Of a stretch of DNA of 39,587 nucleotides, positions 25,206 through 32,573 are shown one piece after another; positions within the stretch are counted from its first letter, which is position 1; every line of letters begins with the position of its first letter. This DNA is from Oscillospiraceae bacterium (GTDB lineage: Bacteria; Bacillota; Clostridia; Oscillospirales; Ruminococcaceae), in the NCBI GenBank assembly GCA_029098085.1, contig JAQXNQ010000167.1:1-39587 (forward strand). Direction: 5' to 3'. The notes under the pieces were generated by a model, which saw only the letters and a program-made list of their open reading frames with translations, was not told the DNA's origin and did no database searches. A program made the translations under genes and the position numbers.

Positions 25206-26792
25206 ATGTACGATATTTTTGGCTGCGACATCGGCAACGGGTTCGCTTTTGTGTCGCTGATCCCCGGGCCGGACAGCGATGCCCAGCCCATGCTGCCGGT
25301 TTCCCGCGACCTGAACCCCAACGAGGGGATGCCCACTGCCGCCTATGTCACCCCGCCCGGCGCCGACCCCATTCTGGTGTACGATGCCGACAGGGGAACG
25401 GCCGCCCGCAGCATCCGCCGGGATCCGGCCCACGGTGTGCGGGCGGTGAAGACTCACCTGCGCCGGGCCGCCCTGGAGATGGATGGGCTGGACAGCCCGC
25501 TGTCGCCCTACGCCGTCTACGGCGCGGCGGCCCGGGATCTGGTGCGGCTGGGCAACCTGCAGCGGGCTGCGGACGGCCTGCCTCCTATCTACCGGCTGGT
25601 GCTGACCTATCCGGCGGCCTTCTCCAATTACAGCGACGAGCTGGAGATTCTCAACCGGATGCAGGCGGCGGTGGAGGCGGTCAGGCTGGATGACCATCCG
25701 CTGCAGGTGGTCGGCCGTCTGCCCGAGCCGGCAGCGGTGGCCATCGATTATCTGTACTATATGCAGCATCAGCTGCCCGAGGACCAGAGATTGAAAGACG
25801 ACCAGTTTACCGTACTGGTGTTCGATCTGGGCCATGGTACCTTCGACGTGGCCGTTGTCACGGCCCGCAGCAAGGGCGAGCCCTATCAGGTATGGGCCAG
25901 CGATGGGCTGCCCGACGTGGGCGGAAAGGATTTTGACGCCCGCCTGATGGATGAGCTGCTGGAGATGATGCAGCAGGAGGGCTATCAGCTGCGGGATGCG
26001 CAGGAGCGGGAGGAGCTGCTGCGCGAAGCGGTGGCTGCCAAGCATGAGCTGTCCCGTGACGAGGAGGCCGTTGTCCGTCATCAGAATCGCCGGAACGGTT
26101 CGTATATGGAGCTGACCATTACCCGTGCGCGGTTTGAGGAGATCACCCGCGACCTGCTGCTGCAGGTGGTGGAAAAAACCCAGCAGATGCTGCAGGATCA
26201 GCTGGCCCGCGGCCGAACGGTGGACAGCATCGTCCTGTCGGGCGGCGCCAGCCAGATGCCGATGGTGCGCAGGGCACTGGAGGCCTATATCCAGCCGGCC
26301 GTGCCGGTGCAGCCCCCGTTCCGCCCCAGCAGAGCCGTGTCCTTCGGCGCTGCCCGCTATGGGCTGGGGCTGTCTGTACAGAAAAGCGAGGGCAGGAAGA
26401 AGGAAAAAGACCCCACACCCGCTCCGCCCAACCCGGTGGCTCAGCTGTACACCAGGCATTCCTACGGCGTGCTGGTGGAAACGGCCGACGTGATGGAAGG
26501 GAAGGTTCAGATCCTGCTTCCTGCCGAAACGCCGCTGCCCGCCACCGCCACTTTGGAGGAGTACTGGACCGGCAGAGGGCGGATGGACTGCCGCGTCTAC
26601 CGGCCCCGCACTCGCACCAAGGTCAGGGTTCTGGAGCCCGACAAATGTGTGAACCTGAGATGGCTGCACTTTGATCTGCCGCCGGACACCTATCGCCTGA
26701 CCCTTACAGTGGATCCCAACTATAACATCATTGCCAGGCTGGAGGGCAGAAACGGCACCGTCCACACCGCCAGCACGGCCGAAGAAACCTGA
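25206..26792 (+). CDS. Hsp70-like (DnaK-type) ATPase, short form 2
   Basis: AGGAAAGGTGG ends 8 bases before ATG 25206; the in-frame GTG at 25194 lies inside that site. The Hsp70 nucleotide-binding motifs are present: GCDIGNG (6-12), DLGHGTFD (207-214; the usual second Gly of GGG is His), LSGGASQMPMV (about 344) and RPSRAVSFGAARY (about 373). About 145 residues follow, without a recognisable lid. It shares SGGASQMPMVxR and FGAARY with the first copy, so the pair arose by duplication, but the two have diverged strongly, which suggests different clients or a heteromeric machine. The Gly-to-His change may slow ATP hydrolysis (inference). Confidence 0.92.
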   Translation: MYDIFGCDIGNGFAFVSLIPGPDSDAQPMLPVSRDLNPNEGMPTAAYVTPPGADPILVYDADRGTAARSIRRDPAHGVRAVKTHLRRAALEMDGLDSPLSPYAVYGAAARDLVRLGNLQRAADGLPPIYRLVLTYPAAFSNYSDELEILNRMQAAVEAVRLDDHPLQVVGRLPEPAAVAIDYLYYMQHQLPEDQRLKDDQFTVLVFDLGHGTFDVAVVTARSKGEPYQVWASDGLPDVGGKDFDARLMDELLEMMQQEGYQLRDAQEREELLREAVAAKHELSRDEEAVVRHQNRRNGSYMELTITRARFEEITRDLLLQVVEKTQQMLQDQLARGRTVDSIVLSGGASQMPMVRRALEAYIQPAVPVQPPFRPSRAVSFGAARYGLGLSVQKSEGRKKEKDPTPAPPNPVAQLYTRHSYGVLVETADVMEGKVQILLPAETPLPATATLEEYWTGRGRMDCRVYRPRTRTKVRVLEPDKCVNLRWLHFDLPPDTYRLTLTVDPNYNIIARLEGRNGTVHTASTAEET

Positions 26793-26812
26793 GAAGGAGG
26801 CAATGTTGCGAT

Positions 26813-28201
26813 ATGTCAAACTATTCCCATGCTTTGGATGCCCACAGCCGTTTCTGGAAGGATCCCAACCGCCGCAATCCCGGCTGCTGCAGAAATTTTT
26901 ACCGCAAGCTGTGGCAGGGCATTCTGCAGGACTATGAAGAATTCGGCCGCTGTGAATACATCGAGCGGCTGCTGAGCAGGTCCATTGTCAGTATCACCCG
27001 AGTGGAATTCAGCATACTGACAGGGATGGCGAAGGAGGAACCGTTCCTTGATCCTGATAGCCTGGACCGCATCCCCCATATCATCTACAGAGATGGATGG
27101 GGTCAGCGCGACGTTTTCTGGGAAGAGGGCAGTCTCGTTCAGGCCGTTAAGGAAACAGACCTGCAGAACGCCGGTATCATCCGCACCCGGCTCCGCGCCC
27201 AGGCGGCCATCCGTGACAGCAGGATCGACATTCCCATCGGTGGAGATACCCCATCCGCACAGGTTCCTCCGGTGCAGAAGAAAGAGGAGCTTCAGACCCA
27301 ACAAATGATCCGGCAGGCCGAGGCCCAGGCTCAGCAGCTGCTGACTGAGGCCCGGCAGGAGGCCGAGCGCATCCGCGCCGAAGCCGAGGCTGAACGGGCA
27401 CGGCTGAATGCTGACCACGCCGCGCTGCTGGCTGAGGCCCGGCAGGAGGCTGACCGCATCCGCTCCGAAGCTGAGGCTGAACGGGTGCAGCTGAATGCTG
27501 ACCGCGCCGCATTGCTGGCCCAGGCCGACAGTCAGGCCAGACAGCAGGCCCGGAATCTCATCACGCAGCATCTGGCCGATTACCAGCGCCAGATGCGCCT
27601 TCAGTGGGATCGTGACACCGCCGAGGCTGAGCAGCAGGATACCCGGGCGACTCAGGAAATCGACAGCGCCCGCAAAGAAATGTGCGGTACCGTCAACGAC
27701 CTGAAGGTCAGTTGGCGCACCGATCTGGAAAAGGCCATTGAGGAGATGCGCGGACTGCAGACCCAGCTGGAAACCCGTCTGCGCGACTGGCAGCGGGCCC
27801 TGTATCCCCGCGAGTTTGAGCCGCTGGCCGATTGCTACGTTCAGCTGTACCGCATCGTCAATCAGGATCGCCTGCTGGCTGACGCATTGACCGCGGAACA
27901 GGGCGGCGGCAGCAACTATCAGCTGCTGGAACAGCTGAGCAGGTCGCTGTCTGTATTCCTGCGCAAATTTGCCAAAGCCATGGGCCGTCTGGGGCTGCAG
28001 GTGTATGTGCCTGCTGTGGGCGAGCCTTACGATGACGTGCTGCAGGCACCGGACGGCGATGAGCCTGACGATGCGTTTGACAGGACCGTGGCGGAATGTC
28101 TGGTGCCCGGTGTGGTGTACCAGCTGGAAGGCAAACAGGAAGAGGGCGATCCGATCATTCGCGCCGTTGTGCGCCTTGCGCCCGGATCCGGGGAGGAGTA
28201 A
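26813..28201 (+). CDS. Coiled-coil protein with GrpE-like C-terminus
   Basis: AAGGAGG (26794-26800) lies 12 bases before ATG 26813. Residues 1-150 are a compact domain I do not recognise. Residues about 155-330 are a long coiled coil with a 29-residue tandem repeat (EARQEAxRIRxEAEAER). Residues about 330-460 resemble GrpE: a helical bundle followed by LGLQVYVPAVGEPYDD and a small beta domain (VAECLVPGVVYQLEG, RAVVRLAPG). GrpE is the nucleotide exchange factor of Hsp70, and the gene directly follows two Hsp70-like genes. At 462 residues it is more than twice the length of GrpE. The exchange role is inferred. Confidence 0.85.
   Translation: MSNYSHALDAHSRFWKDPNRRNPGCCRNFYRKLWQGILQDYEEFGRCEYIERLLSRSIVSITRVEFSILTGMAKEEPFLDPDSLDRIPHIIYRDGWGQRDVFWEEGSLVQAVKETDLQNAGIIRTRLRAQAAIRDSRIDIPIGGDTPSAQVPPVQKKEELQTQQMIRQAEAQAQQLLTEARQEAERIRAEAEAERARLNADHAALLAEARQEADRIRSEAEAERVQLNADRAALLAQADSQARQQARNLITQHLADYQRQMRLQWDRDTAEAEQQDTRATQEIDSARKEMCGTVNDLKVSWRTDLEKAIEEMRGLQTQLETRLRDWQRALYPREFEPLADCYVQLYRIVNQDRLLADALTAEQGGGSNYQLLEQLSRSLSVFLRKFAKAMGRLGLQVYVPAVGEPYDDVLQAPDGDEPDDAFDRTVAECLVPGVVYQLEGKQEEGDPIIRAVVRLAPGSGEE
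27341..27514 (+). repeat. 87-bp tandem repeat in the GrpE-like gene
   Basis: Two adjacent 87-bp units (starting 27341 and 27428) share almost all bases and encode LL(T/A)EARQEA(E/D)RIR(A/S)EAEAER. The 29-residue period fits a mixed heptad/hendecad coiled coil. Confidence 0.8.
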
Positions 28202-28204
28202 GTT

Positions 28205-29161
28205 ATGGCATATTCCGGTTATCAGGCTGCGGCCCTGTACGACTTTACCCATCATATGCGGCAGGACAACCTGTCCTTCCCGGTTACCGAGCTGGTGATC
28301 GATGCCGACCGGTGTGCCCTGGGAATCTGCCGCTGTGACGAGGGCGGCGGCATCGCTTTGCTGGAGCAGGCGGAATTGTCCCAGCCCGCGCCGCTGGATC
28401 AGCTCTGGCTGGAGCAGATTGCTGCCGGCTGCGGCGTTTCCGCCCGGGAGGCGGCCGGCCTGCCGGATGAGGCGCAGGCCCAGACCCGTTTGTGGAACTA
28501 CTACTGCGCCGGACGGCGCTCCGACGCTCCCGCCTTTTCGCTGCCGGACGGCCGCACCCTTTGCTGCAGCCAGCTGGATGCAGCTTTTGCTCCGGTGCAG
28601 GCACTGCTGGATCAGCTGTTGGAACAGGGGCTGCAGCTGCTGGAGCGGCTGCACATCCCCGAAGAGCAGCTGCGCATCCTGACTGTTGGCCGGATGGCCG
28701 ACTGCGCGCCTGTCCGGCTGACACTGCGCGGGCAGCTGTGCTTTGACCCCTTCCTGCCGGATGACCGCTTCGTGGCTCTGCGGGCAGACGAGGATCCCGG
28801 CCGCATCGTGGAGGAGGGAATGCGGCTGCACCAGCAGACCCAGATGATAGGGATCGAGCTGGATCTGCTCTGCACCGACGCTTCCGGTGCAGAGGAGGTT
28901 CTCTGTCTGGCCCGGAGCCAGCAGCTGGCCTCCGCCCTGTCCGATCCCCATTACTGTCCGCCGGTTTTTGTGTCGGCGTCCGAGCCGCTGCGCTTCCGTA
29001 CGGGCGGCCGGGTATGGGAGCAGCCGCTGCCCTACGCAATCGGCCCGCTGGACGGTGACCTGGTGGAGGCAGCCTGCGTTGTGCGGGCCGGCCGGCCGCT
29101 GATTCTGCTGCGCCGAACCCTCGCCCCCACCCGGGTTTATGAGGTGCAACCGCAACTGTGA
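28205..29161 (+). CDS. Uncharacterised protein, possible degenerate actin/Hsp70-like subunit
   Basis: It starts 3 bases after the GrpE-like gene. I do not recognise a family for the 318 residues. There is a strand-turn-strand TELVIDADRCALGICRCDEGG near residues 26-50. Near 145-200 comes a helix, then LRILTVGRMADCAPVR and a FDPFLPDDRFVALRAD stretch, which echoes the place of the GGASxMPxV adenosine motif and following loop of Hsp70 but lacks its glycines. The C-terminal third is beta-rich (SAEEVLCLARS-like and RRTLAPTRVYEV strands). A divergent, non-ATP-binding relative of the Hsp70 pair is possible but unproven. Operon position suggests a core component. Confidence 0.75.
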   Translation: MAYSGYQAAALYDFTHHMRQDNLSFPVTELVIDADRCALGICRCDEGGGIALLEQAELSQPAPLDQLWLEQIAAGCGVSAREAAGLPDEAQAQTRLWNYYCAGRRSDAPAFSLPDGRTLCCSQLDAAFAPVQALLDQLLEQGLQLLERLHIPEEQLRILTVGRMADCAPVRLTLRGQLCFDPFLPDDRFVALRADEDPGRIVEEGMRLHQQTQMIGIELDLLCTDASGAEEVLCLARSQQLASALSDPHYCPPVFVSASEPLRFRTGGRVWEQPLPYAIGPLDGDLVEAACVVRAGRPLILLRRTLAPTRVYEVQPQL

Positions 29162-29175
29162 AGGGAGAAACCAAC

Positions 29176-30390
29176 ATGAATAACCGTCAAAAAAAGCTCC
29201 TGAGCCAGCAGCTTCTGGCTCAGGCCAAGGCGCTGGAGCAGCAGGAGGGCCCCCAGCTGGCTGTTTCGGTGACCGCCGCCTGCAGCGCGCTCCTGAAGGC
29301 GGCGAGTGCTGACGTTGAAACGATGGATCCGGCGTCTTTTGAGAATCTCTACGCCAGTTTTTCCCGTCTTGCCCAGCAGACCGAGGCGTTCTTTGAGGGC
29401 GCTCAGGTCCGGCTGCAGGCCGGGGTGCAGACTCCCGGGCAGGAGCTGTCTGACAAACGGCAGCAGGTCGAACAGCTGCGCGCCCGGTTGGAGGCGGCTG
29501 ACCAGGCCGTTCAGGAGCTGGAACACCGACTGGCTGATGACCGGGCCCGGCTGGAAGAGGCTCAGAAACGGATGACCGACGCAGAGGAAGCCCACAGCGC
29601 CCTGTGCAGGCTGCTTGACGACTGCTCGGACGAAAAGATCGCAGCCCGGCTGGCCGGGAACGAACAGCTCAAAGAGCGCTTTGCCGAGGCCAACCTGCGT
29701 ATGCACACCCTGACTAACGAACATGACCGGCTGCTCCGGCAGCTCCATGAGATCGAAGCCGACATGGAAAAGATACCCCAGCAAAACCGCGAGCTGGTGG
29801 AGCGCTGCGGCGAACAGGAAAAGCTTCTGGAGCGCCTGCGCAATGCTTTTGAAATCTACAGTCCTGAAAAGCAGGCTGAACTCCAGAAGGAGATTGACAC
29901 GCTGAGCGCGTCGGTGGAGGAAAACCAGCAGGCGGCGCAGCTGCTGAAGAGCCGTCTGGATGATCTGCAGGCTCAGCACACGGAATATGATGCCGCCCGC
30001 CAGACCCTCAGCACCAACCTTCTGGATTTGCTGCAGCGCTCGATGGGCGATTTGCAGACCGCGCTGGATGACCACGAAGAAAAGCTGAGCACCATCCGCA
30101 CCCAGGCCGAGACCCTGACCGGCCGGCTTGCCGCCTGTCTGGAGACCCGCCGCCGCTGCAGCGACTGGCTGGATGCCGACATCACGCCGCTGGAGGCGAT
30201 GATCCGGGCGGTGGACCGGCCCGAGGCCGCCGAGCTGCGCCGGACGCTGGATCCCGGCAGCATCCATCAGGTTCAGCAGTTGTACACAGAGATCGAGCAG
30301 CGGCTGCAGCAGCTGGACGACATCCTGAGAAAATGCACCGATGCTGTGCGTTTGGATCAGGGTGCGCTGGATAAGCTGGCTCGCCGCTGA
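29176..30390 (+). CDS. Long coiled-coil protein
   Basis: AAGGGAG (29161-29167) lies 8 bases before ATG 29176; an in-frame GTG at 29158 overlaps the previous stop and is not favoured. The 404-residue protein is almost wholly helical, rich in Leu, Gln, Glu and Arg, with heptads from about 95 to 290 (VEQLRARLEAADQAVQELE, LERLRNAFEIY, AELQKEIDTLSASVEE). Short non-coiled ends flank them. No enzymatic motif, signal or membrane helix. It is likely a cytoplasmic scaffold or dimerising adaptor of the system. Confidence 0.85.
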   Translation: MNNRQKKLLSQQLLAQAKALEQQEGPQLAVSVTAACSALLKAASADVETMDPASFENLYASFSRLAQQTEAFFEGAQVRLQAGVQTPGQELSDKRQQVEQLRARLEAADQAVQELEHRLADDRARLEEAQKRMTDAEEAHSALCRLLDDCSDEKIAARLAGNEQLKERFAEANLRMHTLTNEHDRLLRQLHEIEADMEKIPQQNRELVERCGEQEKLLERLRNAFEIYSPEKQAELQKEIDTLSASVEENQQAAQLLKSRLDDLQAQHTEYDAARQTLSTNLLDLLQRSMGDLQTALDDHEEKLSTIRTQAETLTGRLAACLETRRRCSDWLDADITPLEAMIRAVDRPEAAELRRTLDPGSIHQVQQLYTEIEQRLQQLDDILRKCTDAVRLDQGALDKLARR

Positions 30391-30414
30391 CACGCCGGAA
30401 AGCAGGAGAAGGGC

Positions 30415-31011
30415 ATGAGCATCATCTACTATCACATGAAAGAGCCGGCTGTGGATGTTCTGGGCCCCGGCAGGCGGTTCGTGCTGTGGGTGCAGGGCTG
30501 TCACAAAAACTGCCCCGGCTGTGTGGCGGGCGGTACCCACCGCATGGAGGACGGCAAGCCGGTTCAGACCGACGCGCTGGCCTGGGAGATTGCTCTTTCG
30601 GGGGCGGAGGGGCTGACCATCAGCGGGGGCGAGCCGTTTTTGCAGGCTCCCGCGCTGGCCCAGCTGCTTCAGGCGGTGCACCGCATCCGCCCGATGGGGG
30701 TCATCGTCTACACCGGCTACCGGTATGAGGAATTGCTGGCCATGCCGCAGGCAGCCGGGCTGCTTGCGCAGACCGACCTTCTGATCGACGGCGAGTACAT
30801 CCAGTCCCTCGACGACCACCGGGGTCTGCGGGGCTCGTCCAACCAGCGGGTGATCCCGCTTTCTGATGTTTATCGTGAAATCGCCCGCCAGTATGCGGAT
30901 ATCCCGCGCAGACAGCAGGTCTTTTATCATGGGGCGGAGATCCATGAGGTGGGTCTGCCCGACGAACATGGAGCCTATCCCGAGCAGGAGAAAAGGAGCG
31001 TTACAAAATGA
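30415..31011 (+). CDS. Short radical-SAM (NrdG-like activating enzyme) protein
   Basis: CAGGAGAAGGGC precedes ATG 30415. The 198-residue protein has the radical-SAM cluster motif C-x3-C-x2-C (Cys29, Cys33, Cys36 in CHKNCPGC) and the SAM-binding GGEP (71-74, TISGGEPF). Together with IVYTGYRYEELL and LLIDGEY these are characteristic of glycyl-radical-enzyme activators of the NrdG/PflA type. The expected partner, an anaerobic ribonucleotide reductase or other glycyl-radical enzyme, is absent. It may modify a protein of this operon; that is inference. It overlaps the next gene by 4 bases (ATGA), so they are translationally coupled. Confidence 0.9.
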   Translation: MSIIYYHMKEPAVDVLGPGRRFVLWVQGCHKNCPGCVAGGTHRMEDGKPVQTDALAWEIALSGAEGLTISGGEPFLQAPALAQLLQAVHRIRPMGVIVYTGYRYEELLAMPQAAGLLAQTDLLIDGEYIQSLDDHRGLRGSSNQRVIPLSDVYREIARQYADIPRRQQVFYHGAEIHEVGLPDEHGAYPEQEKRSVTK

Positions 31012-32543
31012 GTGGAAGAAAAACAACCTATACCAGCATCAGCGTGGATGAACTGATCCGCCTTCGCCGTCAGGCCTGCCAGGCCTCCAGCCTGTCCCAG
31101 TGTAATCAGGCGCTGCAGCAGCTCGCCGAGCGCAGCGAACAGCTGATGCGCCAGCAGCAGAGCCGCATCGACAGCCTGAACTCCACCATCAACGGCCTCA
31201 ACCGCACCATAGCCAGTCAGGACGCCGCCGCCAGCCGTGAACGCCAGCAGCTGCGCACCCAGCTTCAGACTACGATTCAAAACACCAATCAGGCGCTTCA
31301 GCAGATGGCTGCCCGCAGCCAGCAGCAGATGCAGGAGCTGAGCCAGCAGTTCCGGCAGGATCTGGCCGCCCATCGGACCGACACCGCCCGCGCCATCGAG
31401 GAGAGCAACCGGCGGATGGATCAGGCTCTCCAGTCGGCTGTTTCCTCGCTGGAAAGCCAGATCGGCACCGTCAGCAGCCGGATGGACCGGATGGAACAGG
31501 ATCTGGCCGACAGCGCCCGCCGGGTGGGCATCCTGTTCAATTCCAACGCTTCGCTGCTGGAGCTGGCCCGCGAATACGCCGATGTGGCCCGCACCATCGC
31601 CGATGATACCGCCCGCAATTTCCGCACCGAACTGCTGCTGCCCGGACGGCTGGAGCAGGTGCAGGAGCTGCTGCGCACGGCCGATCAGGACATCCGCGAC
31701 GCCGACGGAAAATTCCCCACCAACGCCCCGGTGGCCCGTCAGAGCGCCCGCACCGCCGCCACCGCCGCCATGCAGCTCCATGAGGATATGGTGCGTGCCG
31801 AACAGGCCTGGCAGGCCCGCTATCAGGCTGCCGTTCAGGCCCTGAACGCCGCCGAGGCTCAGATCGAGGCCTGTCGCCGTATCCGGTTCCCCGGTGAAAC
31901 CGCTGAGATCGACGTGGATCGCTGGAGCAACGGCGATCTGTCTGCGCTCAGCACCCGTCAGGCCGCTCTGCGGGGCCAGCTGAACAATGCCGACGGTCTG
32001 TCTGTCGAGGCGCTGGACGGCATCCGACAGGCCGGCGCCCAGCTGGCCAGCGAGGTGCTGGAAACCTCTGAATTTGCTGCCATCGCCTTTGGCGCCAGCC
32101 AGGACCGGGCCGATGTGGCACAGGATGTGGCCGACTCCATGCGGGAGTCTCTGGGTCTGATGATCGTGGATCACGGCTTCCAGAGCGGCGATCAGCGCGC
32201 CGCCCACCGCATCCACCTGAAAAATCCCCACACCGGCTTTGAAATGGTTGTTACCCAGTATCCCGAGACCGGCCCCGACGGCGTGGTGGGCAACCGGCTG
32301 GAATCCGACATTCTGGATTACGGCACCAACAACGAGCAGGAGGGCGACCGGATCGCCTACCAGGCACTGAGCGCTCTGTCCGGTCTGGGGCTGTGCCAGC
32401 AGACGGTGCAGACGGTGCCCGGCTATGAAAACTGTCCCTCCGACCGCCGCCAGCAGACCGATATGGCTGCCTGGCGCCATCAAGAGGCCGAGCTGCCCTG
32501 CCCGGTACACACCCAGCCCGCTGGTCAGACTGCCGTCAACTGA
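31008..32543 (+). CDS. Coiled-coil protein with C-terminal globular domain
   Basis: Start and previous stop overlap as ATGA. Residues about 25-180 are a Gln/Arg/Leu-rich coiled coil (LQQLAERSEQLMRQQQSR, SRMDRMEQDL). A second helical segment runs to about 340. The C-terminal part (about 345-511) looks globular, with RIHLKNPHTGFEMVVTQYP and LESDILDYGTNNE, and two late Cys (in ENCPSD and ELPCPVH). No known motif. The layout, helical stalk plus head, resembles adaptor or filament proteins. Its coupling to the radical-SAM gene makes it a candidate substrate of that enzyme (inference). Confidence 0.83.
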   Translation: MSGRKTTYTSISVDELIRLRRQACQASSLSQCNQALQQLAERSEQLMRQQQSRIDSLNSTINGLNRTIASQDAAASRERQQLRTQLQTTIQNTNQALQQMAARSQQQMQELSQQFRQDLAAHRTDTARAIEESNRRMDQALQSAVSSLESQIGTVSSRMDRMEQDLADSARRVGILFNSNASLLELAREYADVARTIADDTARNFRTELLLPGRLEQVQELLRTADQDIRDADGKFPTNAPVARQSARTAATAAMQLHEDMVRAEQAWQARYQAAVQALNAAEAQIEACRRIRFPGETAEIDVDRWSNGDLSALSTRQAALRGQLNNADGLSVEALDGIRQAGAQLASEVLETSEFAAIAFGASQDRADVAQDVADSMRESLGLMIVDHGFQSGDQRAAHRIHLKNPHTGFEMVVTQYPETGPDGVVGNRLESDILDYGTNNEQEGDRIAYQALSALSGLGLCQQTVQTVPGYENCPSDRRQQTDMAAWRHQEAELPCPVHTQPAGQTAVN

Positions 32544-32573
32544 CCTTTCACATTCTACCAATAAGGTGATCGC

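Noticed and set aside
26816..29155. 779-codon open frame on the minus strand
   Set aside because: Antisense to the GrpE-like gene and the gene at 28205, which have ribosome binding sites, correct spacing and recognisable domains; the antisense product is low complexity.
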